A DNA stretch of 6,054 nucleotides from Propionivibrio sp. (GTDB taxonomy: Bacteria; Pseudomonadota; Gammaproteobacteria; Burkholderiales; Rhodocyclaceae). Numbering within the stretch: position 1 is the stretch's first letter; every line of letters begins with the position of its first letter. The position numbers were made by a program, and so were the translations under genes. The notes below the pieces were generated by a model. The model did no database searches. It was not told where the DNA came from and was given only the letters and a program-made list of their open reading frames with translations. The stretch spans positions 1-6,054 of the forward strand of contig JAGNOM010000182.1 of assembly GCA_017990155.1 (NCBI GenBank), read 5' to 3'. Shown here piece after piece: positions 1 to 5,468 of the stretch.

Positions 1-253
1 CCACGGCAATCGCATTGGATAGCCAGACCGCCAAGCGCCGTTTCAACAGGAGCCCCAGCCCGGCCAGGACATAGAAGAATCCGGCGATGAAATTGAACCA
101 CAAGACGAACGGAACGGCATTGCCCACGGCCGCCCGTGCCGCCTCGTCGCCGAACAGCGCCGTACCGCCGGAGAAGATCGTCAACAGGCCAAAGACAAGA
201 CCGAAGGCGCCCGCCACCTTCAGCCCCCAGCCGCCTTGTGGAATCGTGTTCAT
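1..253 (-). CDS. Small integral membrane protein, C-terminus beyond window edge
   Basis: The minus-strand frame begins with ATG at 253-251 and stays open to base 1, giving 84 residues of an incomplete protein. It starts MNTIPQGGWGLKVAG. Two clear hydrophobic segments are visible, about residues 11-34 and 47-70 (the second rich in F, L, G and A), followed by a positive KRR and the start of a third segment. This fits a small multi-span inner-membrane protein. I do not recognise the family and assign no function. The ATG overlaps the stop of the upstream exporter pseudogene (ATGA at 253-250), and GGAAGGGAG lies just before it, so it was the last or a late gene of that operon and translationally coupled to it. 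The reading frame is undamaged as far as it can be seen. Whether it is still expressed is unclear, because the upstream genes are broken and a transposon sits at their 5' side. Confidence 0.6.
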   Translation of the reverse strand, partial: MNTIPQGGWGLKVAGAFGLVFGLLTIFSGGTALFGDEAARAAVGNAVPFVLWFNFIAGFFYVLAGLGLLLKRRLAVWLSNAIAV

Positions 254-594
254 GCCGTGCTCCCTTCCTGGTTTTCCAACTTACCATCGCGCAGATGGAA
301 AAGCCGATCGAAACGGTCGTAGATCTTTTCGTCGTGGGTCACGGCCTGCCCACCCGTCAAGACGTCGCCGCTGTCGACCGACAGGTCGGCCAGCGCCACG
401 CCGACCTCGAACCCGATCTTCGACACGATCCGCGCCTCAATCGTGCCGAGCCCTTAGACCCCTACCGCGACGTTCCGCTCGACCGTGGCAAGCGGAACGA
501 CAACCGACCGCTTGGTCAGATACGCATAGGCAGATGCGACAACTGCAACGATTACTACAGCCGCCGGCAAGGCCCGAATCTTTCCACGCATCAT
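250..594 (-). pseudogene. ABC exporter remnant: HlyD-like adaptor N-terminus fused to ABC ATPase C-terminus
   Basis: Starting at ATG 594-592 (two ATGs in a row, with AAAGGAAG at 607-600 as ribosome site), the frame encodes MMRGKIRALPAAVVIVAVVA, a basic N-terminus plus one membrane segment, then a short periplasmic stretch ending ERNVAVGV. A TAA at 456-454 interrupts it at codon 47. The same frame continues as GLGTIEARIVSKIGFEVG, which resembles the first beta-strand/lipoyl region of HlyD/MacA-type membrane-fusion adaptors. At about codons 82-85 (near 340-352) the character changes abruptly to AVTHDEKIYDRFDRLFHLRD, the H-loop and tail of a LolD/MacB/DevA-type ABC ATPase, ending at TGA 252-250. 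Such exporters usually have adaptor, permease and ATPase as neighbouring genes. The simplest reading is one deletion that removed the rest of the adaptor, the permease and most of the ATPase, plus a nonsense change (perhaps TAC or TAT to TAA). The family assignment comes from motifs alone. Confidence 0.72.
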
Positions 595-636
595 GACTGC
601 TTCCTTTCTGTCGCCGATCGCGCAGACAATTCCATC

Positions 637-641
637 TGCAC
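637..641. repeat. Left 5-bp flank of the transposon (imperfect target duplication candidate)
   Basis: TGCAC directly abuts the GGGG outer end of the left inverted repeat. Tn3-family insertions normally create a 5-bp direct duplication. The right-hand equivalent at 4452-4456 is TGCTC, so 4 of 5 bases agree. It could be a duplication with one later mutation, or a chance resemblance between two unrelated flanks. Confidence 0.35.
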
Positions 642-679
642 GGGGCTCTGTGGTCATTTCTACATTAATACACGCTAAG
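642..679 (+). repeat. Tn3-family terminal inverted repeat, left (IRL)
   Basis: This 38-bp repeat begins GGGGCTCTGTGG at the outer end and finishes CACGCTAAG at the inner end, matching the GGGG...TAAG form of Tn3-family ends. It agrees with the reverse complement of 4414-4451 at 36 of 38 positions, with differences at repeat positions 8 (T/C) and 13 (T/G). Similarity continues inward for about 7 bases (GG, one mismatch, ATTT), so the conserved end may be about 45 bp. It is the binding and cleavage site of the transposase encoded inside. Confidence 0.95.
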
Positions 680-690
680 GGCATTTTGCA

Positions 691-824
691 GGTGACGGGA
701 AACACATGATTTCCGCTCACCGTGATCGCGGGGCAAACTGGCCACGCAATAGGGCCATTTTTTGCGCGACAAACCCTGTCGGAATGTTAGGCTGTGCGGC
801 AACACCTGATTTGAGGTTTGTCGC
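691..824 (+). promoter_or_regulatory. Probable res site and tnpR promoter region
   Basis: This non-coding interval between IRL and tnpR is where co-directional Tn3-family elements carry res, normally three resolvase-binding subsites of about 25-35 bp each. Three dyad-like stretches are visible. At 691-721, GGTGACGGGAAA faces TTTCCGCTCACC (10 of 12 paired). At 766-775, GCGACAAACC recurs inverted and exact at 815-824. At 796-824, GCGGCAACACCT loosely faces the same right arm. TGTCGG and GTTAGG around 777-792 also resemble resolvase half-sites. Overlap of res with the tnpR promoter would let TnpR repress its own operon. I see no convincing -35/-10 pair. The subsite limits and crossover position are inference. 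Confidence 0.55.
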
Positions 825-826
825 AC

Positions 827-1432
827 ATGTTGATCGGTTACATGCGGGTATCGAGTAGTGACGAGCGCCAGTCGGTTGCCTTGCAGCGCGATGCCCTGCT
901 CGCGGCCGGGGTCGATGAGCGCCATCTCCATCAGGATCGCGCTTCCGGAGCGCGTGATGACCGGCCGGGTCTGAAGGCATGCCTCGGCGAATTGCGCGAA
1001 GGCGATGTCCTGGTCGTCTGGAAGATAGATCGGTTAGGCCGGTCACTCTCCCACTTGATCCGCATCGTCGAGGATTTGAAGGAACGTGGTGTCGCCTTCC
1101 GATCTCTCACGGAGGCGATCGACACCACGAATTCGCACGGCGCGTTTCTGTTCAACCTGTTCGGCTCGCTTGCAGAATACGAGAGAGTGCTGATCACCGA
1201 GCGGGTCAATGCCGGCCTGGCGGCGGCTCGCCGACGTGGCCGTAAGGGCGGGAGACCTCCAACGATCGATGCGGAAAAGGTCGAGCAGGTTCTAGCTGCT
1301 TTGGAAGCTGGCGCCAGCAAGGCGTCCGTGTGCCGGACGTTCAAGGTGGCGCGCTCGACCTTGATCGACACGTTGAAGCGGACTGGATGGACAGGCCCCG
1401 GCAAGACCGGCACGCCCGAAACCGTAGTTTGA
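827..1432 (+). CDS. tnpR: TnpR serine resolvase
   Basis: Site-specific serine recombinase of the resolvase/invertase family, which resolves cointegrates by recombination between two res copies. The ATG at 827 gives 201 residues. I prefer it to the in-frame TTG at 818 because GAGG at 813-816 is 10 bases from the ATG but only 1 base from the TTG. The catalytic N-terminal domain starts MLIGYMRVSSSDERQS: Ser9 in the YxRVS motif is the expected nucleophile with Arg7 beside it, and KIDRLGRS (from residue 66) supplies Arg69 and Arg72, equivalent to the paired active-site arginines of Tn3 and gamma-delta resolvase. A long helix around 115-130 (AEYERVLITERV) fits the dimer/E helix. After GGRPP (141-145) comes a C-terminal helix-turn-helix at about 164-185 (SKASVCRTFKVARSTL) for res binding. 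Length is close to that of known resolvases (about 185-200 residues). It lies 16 bp upstream of tnpA in the same direction and is probably co-transcribed with it. Confidence 0.95.
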   Translation: MLIGYMRVSSSDERQSVALQRDALLAAGVDERHLHQDRASGARDDRPGLKACLGELREGDVLVVWKIDRLGRSLSHLIRIVEDLKERGVAFRSLTEAIDTTNSHGAFLFNLFGSLAEYERVLITERVNAGLAAARRRGRKGGRPPTIDAEKVEQVLAALEAGASKASVCRTFKVARSTLIDTLKRTGWTGPGKTGTPETVV

Positions 1433-1448
1433 CGAGTGACCGTGGCTG

Positions 1449-4418
1449 ATGGCGTTTCTCGATGAGCAATCGCGTGCCGTTTTATTCGAACCACCCGAAG
1501 CTTATGAAGATGCGCAAGCGCGCTATGCACTGACTTCCGAGGATATTGTCTTCGTCAAGGAACATCGCCGGTCGCATAATCGGCTTGGCTTTGCGATCCA
1601 ACTCGCACTGGTGCGTGATCTGGGCCGTCTGCTGCGAATAGGCGAAGTTCCACCTCAGGCGGTTGTCTCTGTTGTCGCCGACCAGCTGGGCATCGACCCT
1701 GCAGTGTTCGAGTTCTACGCCCAGCGCGACGAAACGCGCCGGGAACACGCGCGCGAGATCGTCTCTGCACTGGAGCTTCAGCCTGTCCGGACGAGTGACT
1801 ATCGCGAGTTGATAACGGCGGCGGCACGCGAGGCGGCGGCCACTGAACAAGGTGCGCCGATCGCCAAGGCCGTGATCGAAGCCTTGAAGGAACGAAAGTT
1901 GCTCGTTCCTATGCCGGAGCTGCTGATCCGTCTGGCACTGGCCGGCCGGGCGGCGGCGCGTCGACAAGCCTATCGCGAATTGATCCGGGATCTGGAGCAG
2001 CCTTCGATCGAGGCGCTTGATCAGCTCCTCGCTGAGCGGGCCGGCGATCGGAGCCACCTTGGCTGGATTGCGGAAGCACCTGAAGGGGCGAAGCTGAAGA
2101 ACCTCAAAGGCTTGATCGCCCGCCTCGAGGTATTGCGCTCAGCCGCCATTCCCGACGACCGTCGCAAGACGATCCATGCCAATCGCTACGGCATCATCGC
2201 CAGGGATGCACGCATTCTGCATGCCCGGGAGATACGACGCCTGACATCCGAACGTCGCTACGCCACGCTGGCCGCCTTCGTCATCGAGAGACAGGCGTCG
2301 ATCACCGACCTGACGATCGACATGTTCTGCAAAATGATTGGGAGCAACCGCCGCAAGGCCGAGATCAGCCGCACGGAACGCCGGCTAAAAGAGGCCGAGG
2401 TTCTTGATGGGGTGGCGCTTGAGCATCTCAAGCTCGGCGAGGCGCTTCTGGCCGCTCGTGCGAGCAAAACCGATCTTGCATCGGCGATCGCAGCCTCCCT
2501 CGGCTGGGACGGATTGGTCGCCAGCATGGCGGCAGCCAGATCTGTCGTCCACCCTGATCGCAGTAACGAATTCGACGAGCTCATCAAGCGGCACAAATCG
2601 TTGCGCAAGCTGGGCAGACTGATGTTCCGCACGTTCTCGTTCCGGTCGTTTCGTGCTGATGATCCGATCCTTGTAGCAGTGGACCATCTGCGCGCGCTCT
2701 ATGGCGGCCGGAAATTGCCGGCGCAGGTGCCGCTCGCCTTTCTGACCCGCAAATGGCGACGCTGCGTGCGCCCGAACAGTGCCGATATCGACCTGCGCGC
2801 CTGGGAAGTGGCGGTCCTCGTTCACCTGCGAGAGCGTCTGAGGGCCGGTGACATCTGGGTCGAAGGCAGCCGGGCATGGCGCAGTTTCGAGGATTATCTT
2901 CTGCCTCGGCCGATCTTCGAGCTGATGCGCGCCGAGGGGCGGCTCGGGCTCGCACTCCCCGACAGCTTTGCCGAATGGCGAGCAGAACGGACCGCCACGC
3001 TCGATGCGAAGCTGAAAGAGCTGGCAAAGGCGGCGGCTGCCAATGCTATTCCGGATGCAGCGATTTCCGACAAGGGCCTGTCGATCTCGCCGATCCGCGA
3101 GGAGGAGCGCGACAGCATCGTCGCGCTCAGCCGCCGACTATATGTTCTGGTGCCACGGATCAGGATCACCAGCCTGCTTGCCGAGGTGCAAAGCTGGACC
3201 AAATTCCTCGACAGCTTCACGCATTATCGTACCGGTGAGACGGCAAACGACGAGGCAGCGCTGATGGCAGCGATCCTTGCCGACGCCACCAATGCCGGAG
3301 CCGAACGTATGGCGGAAAGCTCACGCGGCGTCACGATCCACCAGATGATGCTGATGGTGGACAGGCATATGCGATCGGAAACCTACGCCACGGCGACCGC
3401 CGTGCTGGTCGATGCGCAGCAGGCCCATCCCTTTGCCGCGATCTGGGGTGACGGCCATATCTCCTCCTCGGACGGACAGTTCTTTCCGGCTGGCGGGCGT
3501 GGCGAAGCCAGCCTCGACTACAATGCAAAATACGGCAAGCGACCGGGGGCGTCGATCTATGGCTTCCTGTCCAACCGTTTTGCTTCCTTCTTCTCCCGCA
3601 TGATCCAGGCATCCGAGGGCGAAGCCCCCTACGTTCTCGACGGCCTCCTTCACAACGAAAGCTCCGTCGAAATCTATGAGCACGCAACCGATACCGCTGG
3701 CGCCACCGAAACGACGTTCTCCATGTTCCACGCCTTTGGCTACAGGCTCATTCCCCGTATCCGCAATCTCGGCAATCGCAGGCTCTTTGTCATTGATCGC
3801 GATCCGGCTTACGAACCGCTCGACGCGCTGATCGCTGGAACCGTCAACATGGATGTCGTCGAGCACCACTGGGATGAGGTCTTGCGGCTGAAGGCTTCGA
3901 TCGCTGCAGGTTTGGTGCCGCCTTCCGTCATCCTCAAGAAGCTGGCAGCGTCGCCGCGACAAAACCGGCTGAACCAGGCCCTGCGCGAAATGGGCCGGAT
4001 AGAACGCTCGATCTTCATCTGCGACTGGCTGCTCGATACGAAACTGCGCCGCAGATCGCATGCGATCCTCAACAAGGGTGAAAGCCGTCATGCTCTCGCA
4101 CGCGCCATCTTCCTCCACCAGCTCGGCGAATTGCGCAACCGCGTCGCCGAAACCATGGCTTACCGCGCGTCCGGTCTTAACCTCGTCGTCAACGCCATCA
4201 TCCTGTGGAACACTGTCTATCTCAGCCGTGCTGTCGATTATATCAGCAGTCAGGGTATTATCATTCCGGACGAGCTGCTCTCCCAGGTCGCACCACTACC
4301 ATGGGCGCATATCGCGCTCACCGGCGACTACCTCTGGAACGAAATTGACCGACCCCTCGAACGCTTCAGGCCAATCCGGGCTAACCGCTTCAATCCAAAC
4401 AACTTCAAATTCCCTTAG
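1449..4418 (+). CDS. tnpA: TnpA Tn3-family DDE transposase
   Basis: 989 residues, full length for the family (about 950-1010). It binds the 38-bp repeats and carries out DNA cleavage and strand transfer in replicative transposition. The N-terminal part (about 1-170, with FVKEHRRSHNRLGFAIQLAL) fits the DUF4158 DNA-binding region found in Tn3 transposases. The C-terminal half is the DDE_Tnp_Tn3 catalytic domain. Asp675 lies in WGDGHISSSDGQFF, Asp748 in HATDTAGATETTFSMF, and Glu878 in LNKGESRHALARAIFLHQL, with spacing very close to the DDE triad reported for Tn4430. DTAGATE has Ala where many relatives have Tyr. Translation starts at ATG 1449, 16 bp after the tnpR stop, with only a weak ribosome site (GACGAG at 1431-1436), so coupling to tnpR translation is likely. 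The TAG stop at 4416-4418 is made by the inner CTTAG of IRR. No frameshift or internal stop was seen, so it is probably active. Confidence 0.97.
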   Translation: MAFLDEQSRAVLFEPPEAYEDAQARYALTSEDIVFVKEHRRSHNRLGFAIQLALVRDLGRLLRIGEVPPQAVVSVVADQLGIDPAVFEFYAQRDETRREHAREIVSALELQPVRTSDYRELITAAAREAAATEQGAPIAKAVIEALKERKLLVPMPELLIRLALAGRAAARRQAYRELIRDLEQPSIEALDQLLAERAGDRSHLGWIAEAPEGAKLKNLKGLIARLEVLRSAAIPDDRRKTIHANRYGIIARDARILHAREIRRLTSERRYATLAAFVIERQASITDLTIDMFCKMIGSNRRKAEISRTERRLKEAEVLDGVALEHLKLGEALLAARASKTDLASAIAASLGWDGLVASMAAARSVVHPDRSNEFDELIKRHKSLRKLGRLMFRTFSFRSFRADDPILVAVDHLRALYGGRKLPAQVPLAFLTRKWRRCVRPNSADIDLRAWEVAVLVHLRERLRAGDIWVEGSRAWRSFEDYLLPRPIFELMRAEGRLGLALPDSFAEWRAERTATLDAKLKELAKAAAANAIPDAAISDKGLSISPIREEERDSIVALSRRLYVLVPRIRITSLLAEVQSWTKFLDSFTHYRTGETANDEAALMAAILADATNAGAERMAESSRGVTIHQMMLMVDRHMRSETYATATAVLVDAQQAHPFAAIWGDGHISSSDGQFFPAGGRGEASLDYNAKYGKRPGASIYGFLSNRFASFFSRMIQASEGEAPYVLDGLLHNESSVEIYEHATDTAGATETTFSMFHAFGYRLIPRIRNLGNRRLFVIDRDPAYEPLDALIAGTVNMDVVEHHWDEVLRLKASIAAGLVPPSVILKKLAASPRQNRLNQALREMGRIERSIFICDWLLDTKLRRRSHAILNKGESRHALARAIFLHQLGELRNRVAETMAYRASGLNLVVNAIILWNTVYLSRAVDYISSQGIIIPDELLSQVAPLPWAHIALTGDYLWNEIDRPLERFRPIRANRFNPNNFKFP

Positions 4419-4451
4419 CGTGTATTAATGTAGAAATGCCCACGGAGCCCC
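4414..4451 (-). repeat. Tn3-family terminal inverted repeat, right (IRR)
   Basis: Read on the minus strand from 4451 it begins GGGGCTCCGTGG and ends CACGCTAAG at 4414, matching IRL at 36 of 38 positions. The inner CTTAG supplies stop codons to both strands: TAG for tnpA (4416-4418) and, in reverse, TAA for the truncated resolvase frame (4417-4415). Confidence 0.95.
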
Positions 4452-4567
4452 TGCTCGGTCCTGACCACGCTGCATCCCGCCGCCTTCAAGGCAATCACCT
4501 GAGCGTCGAGGTTCTGGTCTATGGTCGAGGTTCGCGCATAGCCGATCATGTAGCGGGAAGTGTTCAT
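4415..4567 (-). pseudogene. Truncated second serine resolvase, N-terminal fragment
   Basis: The minus-strand frame from ATG 4567 reads MNTSRYMIGYARTSTIDQNL and continues as DAQVIALKAAGCSVVRTEQ before entering the transposon end at 4451. It then runs through the inverted repeat as GLRGHFYINTR and stops at TAA 4417-4415. IGYARTSTIDQNLDAQ is the classic start of Tn3-type resolvases and related DNA invertases, with the YxRTS serine nucleophile (Ser14 from this ATG; a start at Met7 is also possible). Only about 39 of an expected 180-200 residues remain, and the arginines of the active site and the DNA-binding domain are missing. GAAGG at 4582-4578 is the likely ribosome site. It is clearly a different resolvase from the one inside the transposon. 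The matching 3' part is not found at the left end of the element, so it was lost. Confidence 0.85.
4452..4456. repeat. Right 5-bp flank of the transposon
   Basis: TGCTC directly follows the CCCC outer end of IRR. It differs from the left flank TGCAC at the fourth base. It lies within the GAGCAG codons (Glu38-Gln39) of the truncated resolvase. Confidence 0.35.
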
Positions 4568-4681
4568 TTTGGGTAGACCTTCAAAGTGATTTGCTCATTA
4601 TCTCAGAACGAACCCAAAATATACAGAAATTCCCCCGCAATGATTGTTCACTCGGGCTGTGAGTTTGGGGTATACCCTAAA
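4566..4681. repeat. Dyad-rich region upstream of the truncated resolvase (probable orphan res/operator)
   Basis: A 9-bp inverted repeat, ATTTTGGGT at 4566-4574 and ACCCAAAAT at 4612-4620, is exact. Further on, 4664-4681 is a near-perfect 18-bp palindrome, TTTGGGGTATACCCTAAA, with a 10-bp perfect core (4668-4677) and one mismatched pair. All arms share the TTTGGG/CCCAAA theme. Repeated dyads within about 115 bp next to a resolvase gene, overlapping its putative promoter, are what a res site and autoregulatory operator look like. The stretch is also more AT-rich than the transposon. I infer it is the res region of the truncated resolvase; a binding site for another regulator is possible. Confidence 0.5.
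4597..4605 (-). promoter_or_regulatory. Candidate extended -10 promoter for the truncated resolvase
   Basis: On the minus strand, TGAGATAAT (4605-4597) matches the extended -10 form TGnTATAAT except for one base. It lies 30 bp upstream of the resolvase ATG and between the arms of the 9-bp inverted repeat, so a protein bound there would block it. No good -35 is seen at normal spacing. Confidence 0.35.
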
Positions 4682-4934
4682 TCTACGCGGGGAAGATCCT
4701 CAACAAGGCCTGTCAGTGATCCATCAAGGATCTGGCAGTTGACGTGGAAGCGGCCGTTCGTCTGCGCTGCAGCACGACTAGTGCGGTGATCAACCTGAAG
4801 GGCGGAAAGCGGACTGACCAGGGTGCGACATTGCATGCGCAGAAACCGCTCGATGCAGCCGTTCTTCACCTCTCCGGGGCGCGCCGTTGAGTACGGCTTG
4901 CCATTCGCACCTAGTTTGTGCCAGTGTTGGGATC
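4682..4934. other. Stretch without a recognised gene between resolvase remnant and retron RNA
   Basis: No supported gene was found here. A 73-codon minus-strand frame at 4648-4869 and several plus-strand frames of about 60 codons are open, but none has a ribosome site, a known motif or a convincing composition, and different frames on both strands look equally plausible. A modest hairpin is present at 4710-4738: GATCC/GGATC around ATCAA, extended by CTGTC/GGCAG across a small internal loop. The part nearest 4934 may hold the promoter of the retron RNA, but I see no clear -35/-10 pair. The stretch may be a decayed remnant of an earlier element. Confidence 0.4.
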
Positions 4935-5076
4935 GAGCTTACGGGCAGAATTGGTGCTACGTTTCGCGGCATATGACAACAACGGTAGGCACGCTGCTTC
5001 CCATGTGAAAATCTTTGCGGACTTTCCGTTCATCTGGAATATTCGCTACACATCGCAAAAGAGTGCCCGTAAGCTC
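4935..5076 (+). ncRNA. Retron msr-msd RNA (predicted)
   Basis: In retrons this RNA is both primer and template for the neighbouring reverse transcriptase. Its ends pair as a1/a2, and DNA synthesis starts at the 2'-OH of a branch guanosine just after a1. Here GAGCTTACGGGCA (4935-4947) and TGCCCGTAAGCTC (5064-5076) form a perfect 13-bp pair enclosing 116 nt. G4948 follows a1 directly and is the natural branch candidate. The 5' half has a short hairpin at 4955-4971 (TGC/GCA, then CG/CG) with a TTT loop, the type of loop retron RTs are known to recognise in msr. The 3' half can fold as a nested stem, ATGTG 5003-5007 with CACAT 5049-5053, GCGGA 5017-5021 with TTCGC 5042-5046, and TTCC 5024-5027 with GGAA 5036-5039, fitting msd. 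The RT fragment starts 19 bp downstream, the usual retron order. Ends are set at the a1/a2 limits; true transcript ends are unknown. Confidence 0.72.
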
Positions 5077-5095
5077 AAACTAGACAAGAACAAGA

Positions 5096-5443
5096 ATGTC
5101 GAAACTTGAACGGCTCAAAAAGACAAAAAACCTCTCCGATCTTGCAAAGCTCCTTGGCTTTACGCCGAAAGGTCTGTCGTATATCATCCACCAGATTCCG
5201 GATGCGAAAAAGTACAGGGTTTTTGATATCCCGAAAAAGACGGGTGGAACCAGAACGATTAAGGCCCCGGTCGACCAGCTTTCTCTGTTGCAGTCACGCC
5301 TCGCTGAACTTCTGACCGAGTGTGTCGAAGAGCTAGTCAAGGACAATCCCCGATACTGGGCCGCCAGCCATGGCTTTCGAAAGAGCCGGACGATTGTCTC
5401 AAACGCAAATGCGCACCGGAAAAGGCGCTATATTTGCACCTAA
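5096..5443 (+). pseudogene. Retron-type reverse transcriptase, truncated N-terminal fragment
   Basis: The 115-residue frame starts MSKLERLKKTKNLSDLAKLL. FDIPKKTGGTRTIKAP (43-58) followed by QSRLAELL is the first conserved block of retron RTs, and SHGFRKSRTIVSNANAH (91-107) carries HGF and the NAxxH motif (Asn103-His107) that marks region X of retron RTs. After KRRYI the family would continue into the first catalytic aspartate block (DLxDFF-like). Instead the frame reads CT and stops at 5443, at about one third of the usual ~300 residues. The catalytic aspartates, including the YADD-type motif, and the thumb are absent, and nothing resembling them follows in any frame before the antitoxin. The start has only a purine-rich AAGAACAAGA before it, without a strong Shine-Dalgarno. 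It lies just downstream of the predicted msr-msd RNA. No reverse transcriptase activity is expected. Composition is more AT-rich than the flanking toxin-antitoxin genes, suggesting separate acquisition. Confidence 0.88.
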
Positions 5444-5461
5444 TTCCATGCGCACTGGGAA
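5409..5461 (+). repeat. Two imperfect 14-bp direct repeats spanning the RT break and antitoxin leader
   Basis: ATGCGCACCGGAAA (5409-5422) and ATGCGCACTGGGAA (5448-5461) agree at 12 of 14 positions, and each holds the palindrome TGCGCA. The first lies in the RT coding region (the NAxxH codons), the second directly before the antitoxin start. They could mark a deletion scar or serve as antitoxin-binding half-sites, but a 12/14 match in so short a region can arise by chance. Confidence 0.25.
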
Positions 5462-5468
5462 GCCAGCC

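Larger units (their letters stand above)
642..4451 (+). mobile_element. Cryptic Tn3-family transposon (tnpR-tnpA only)
   Basis: The element spans 3810 bp between two 38-bp inverted repeats and holds, in order, a res-like region, a serine resolvase gene and a full-length transposase gene, both on the plus strand. There is no room for a passenger gene: tnpR begins about 150 bp from IRL, the tnpR-tnpA gap is 16 bp, and the tnpA stop lies inside IRR. Co-directional tnpR-tnpA matches the Tn21/Tn501/Tn1721 layout rather than the divergent Tn3 layout, but I do not claim membership of that subgroup. Known for the family: replicative transposition by TnpA through a cointegrate, resolved by TnpR at res. 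All parts look intact, so it is probably mobile. The flanks differ in origin, with the 5' leader of a broken exporter operon on the left and a truncated resolvase on the right. Confidence 0.95.

Noticed and set aside
595..641. The missing 3' part of the truncated resolvase at the left transposon flank
   Set aside because: Reading the left flank as the continuation of RTEQ gives about 15 residues without resolvase motifs before a stop, and the bases instead form the leader and ribosome site of the adaptor remnant.
87..678. Long plus-strand open frames at 87-596 and 136-678
   Set aside because: They lie opposite the membrane protein and the exporter remnant, are rich in Arg/Pro in a way typical of antisense frames in GC-rich DNA, and lack ribosome sites.
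739..763. Rho-independent terminator before tnpR (TGGCC/GGCCA stem followed by six T)
   Set aside because: The stem is only 5 bp with a 9-nt loop, and it falls inside the res-like region, so it is more likely incidental.
818..826. TTG at 818 as the start of tnpR (204 residues)
   Set aside because: GAGG at 813-816 is only one base from TTG but ten from ATG 827, and the family N-terminus begins at the MLIGYMRVS segment.
931..1530. Minus-strand frame of 199 codons opposite tnpR, and 3321-4118 (265 codons) opposite tnpA
   Set aside because: They are antisense shadows of genes with clear catalytic motifs; no independent start signals or recognisable domains.
4648..4869. Minus-strand 73-codon frame as a gene
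   Set aside because: No ribosome site or motif, and the plus-strand frames across the same bases look equally protein-like; not supported.
4935..5076. CRISPR array or attC-like recombination site
   Set aside because: There is a single inverted pair rather than spaced direct repeats, no GTTRRRY/RYYYAAC ends, and the position before a retron-type RT explains it better.
5370..5468. Upstream extension of the antitoxin frame to 5370 (or start at 5448)
   Set aside because: The extension overlaps the RT fragment, lacks family similarity, and ATG 5469 has the better-placed GGGAAG ribosome site.
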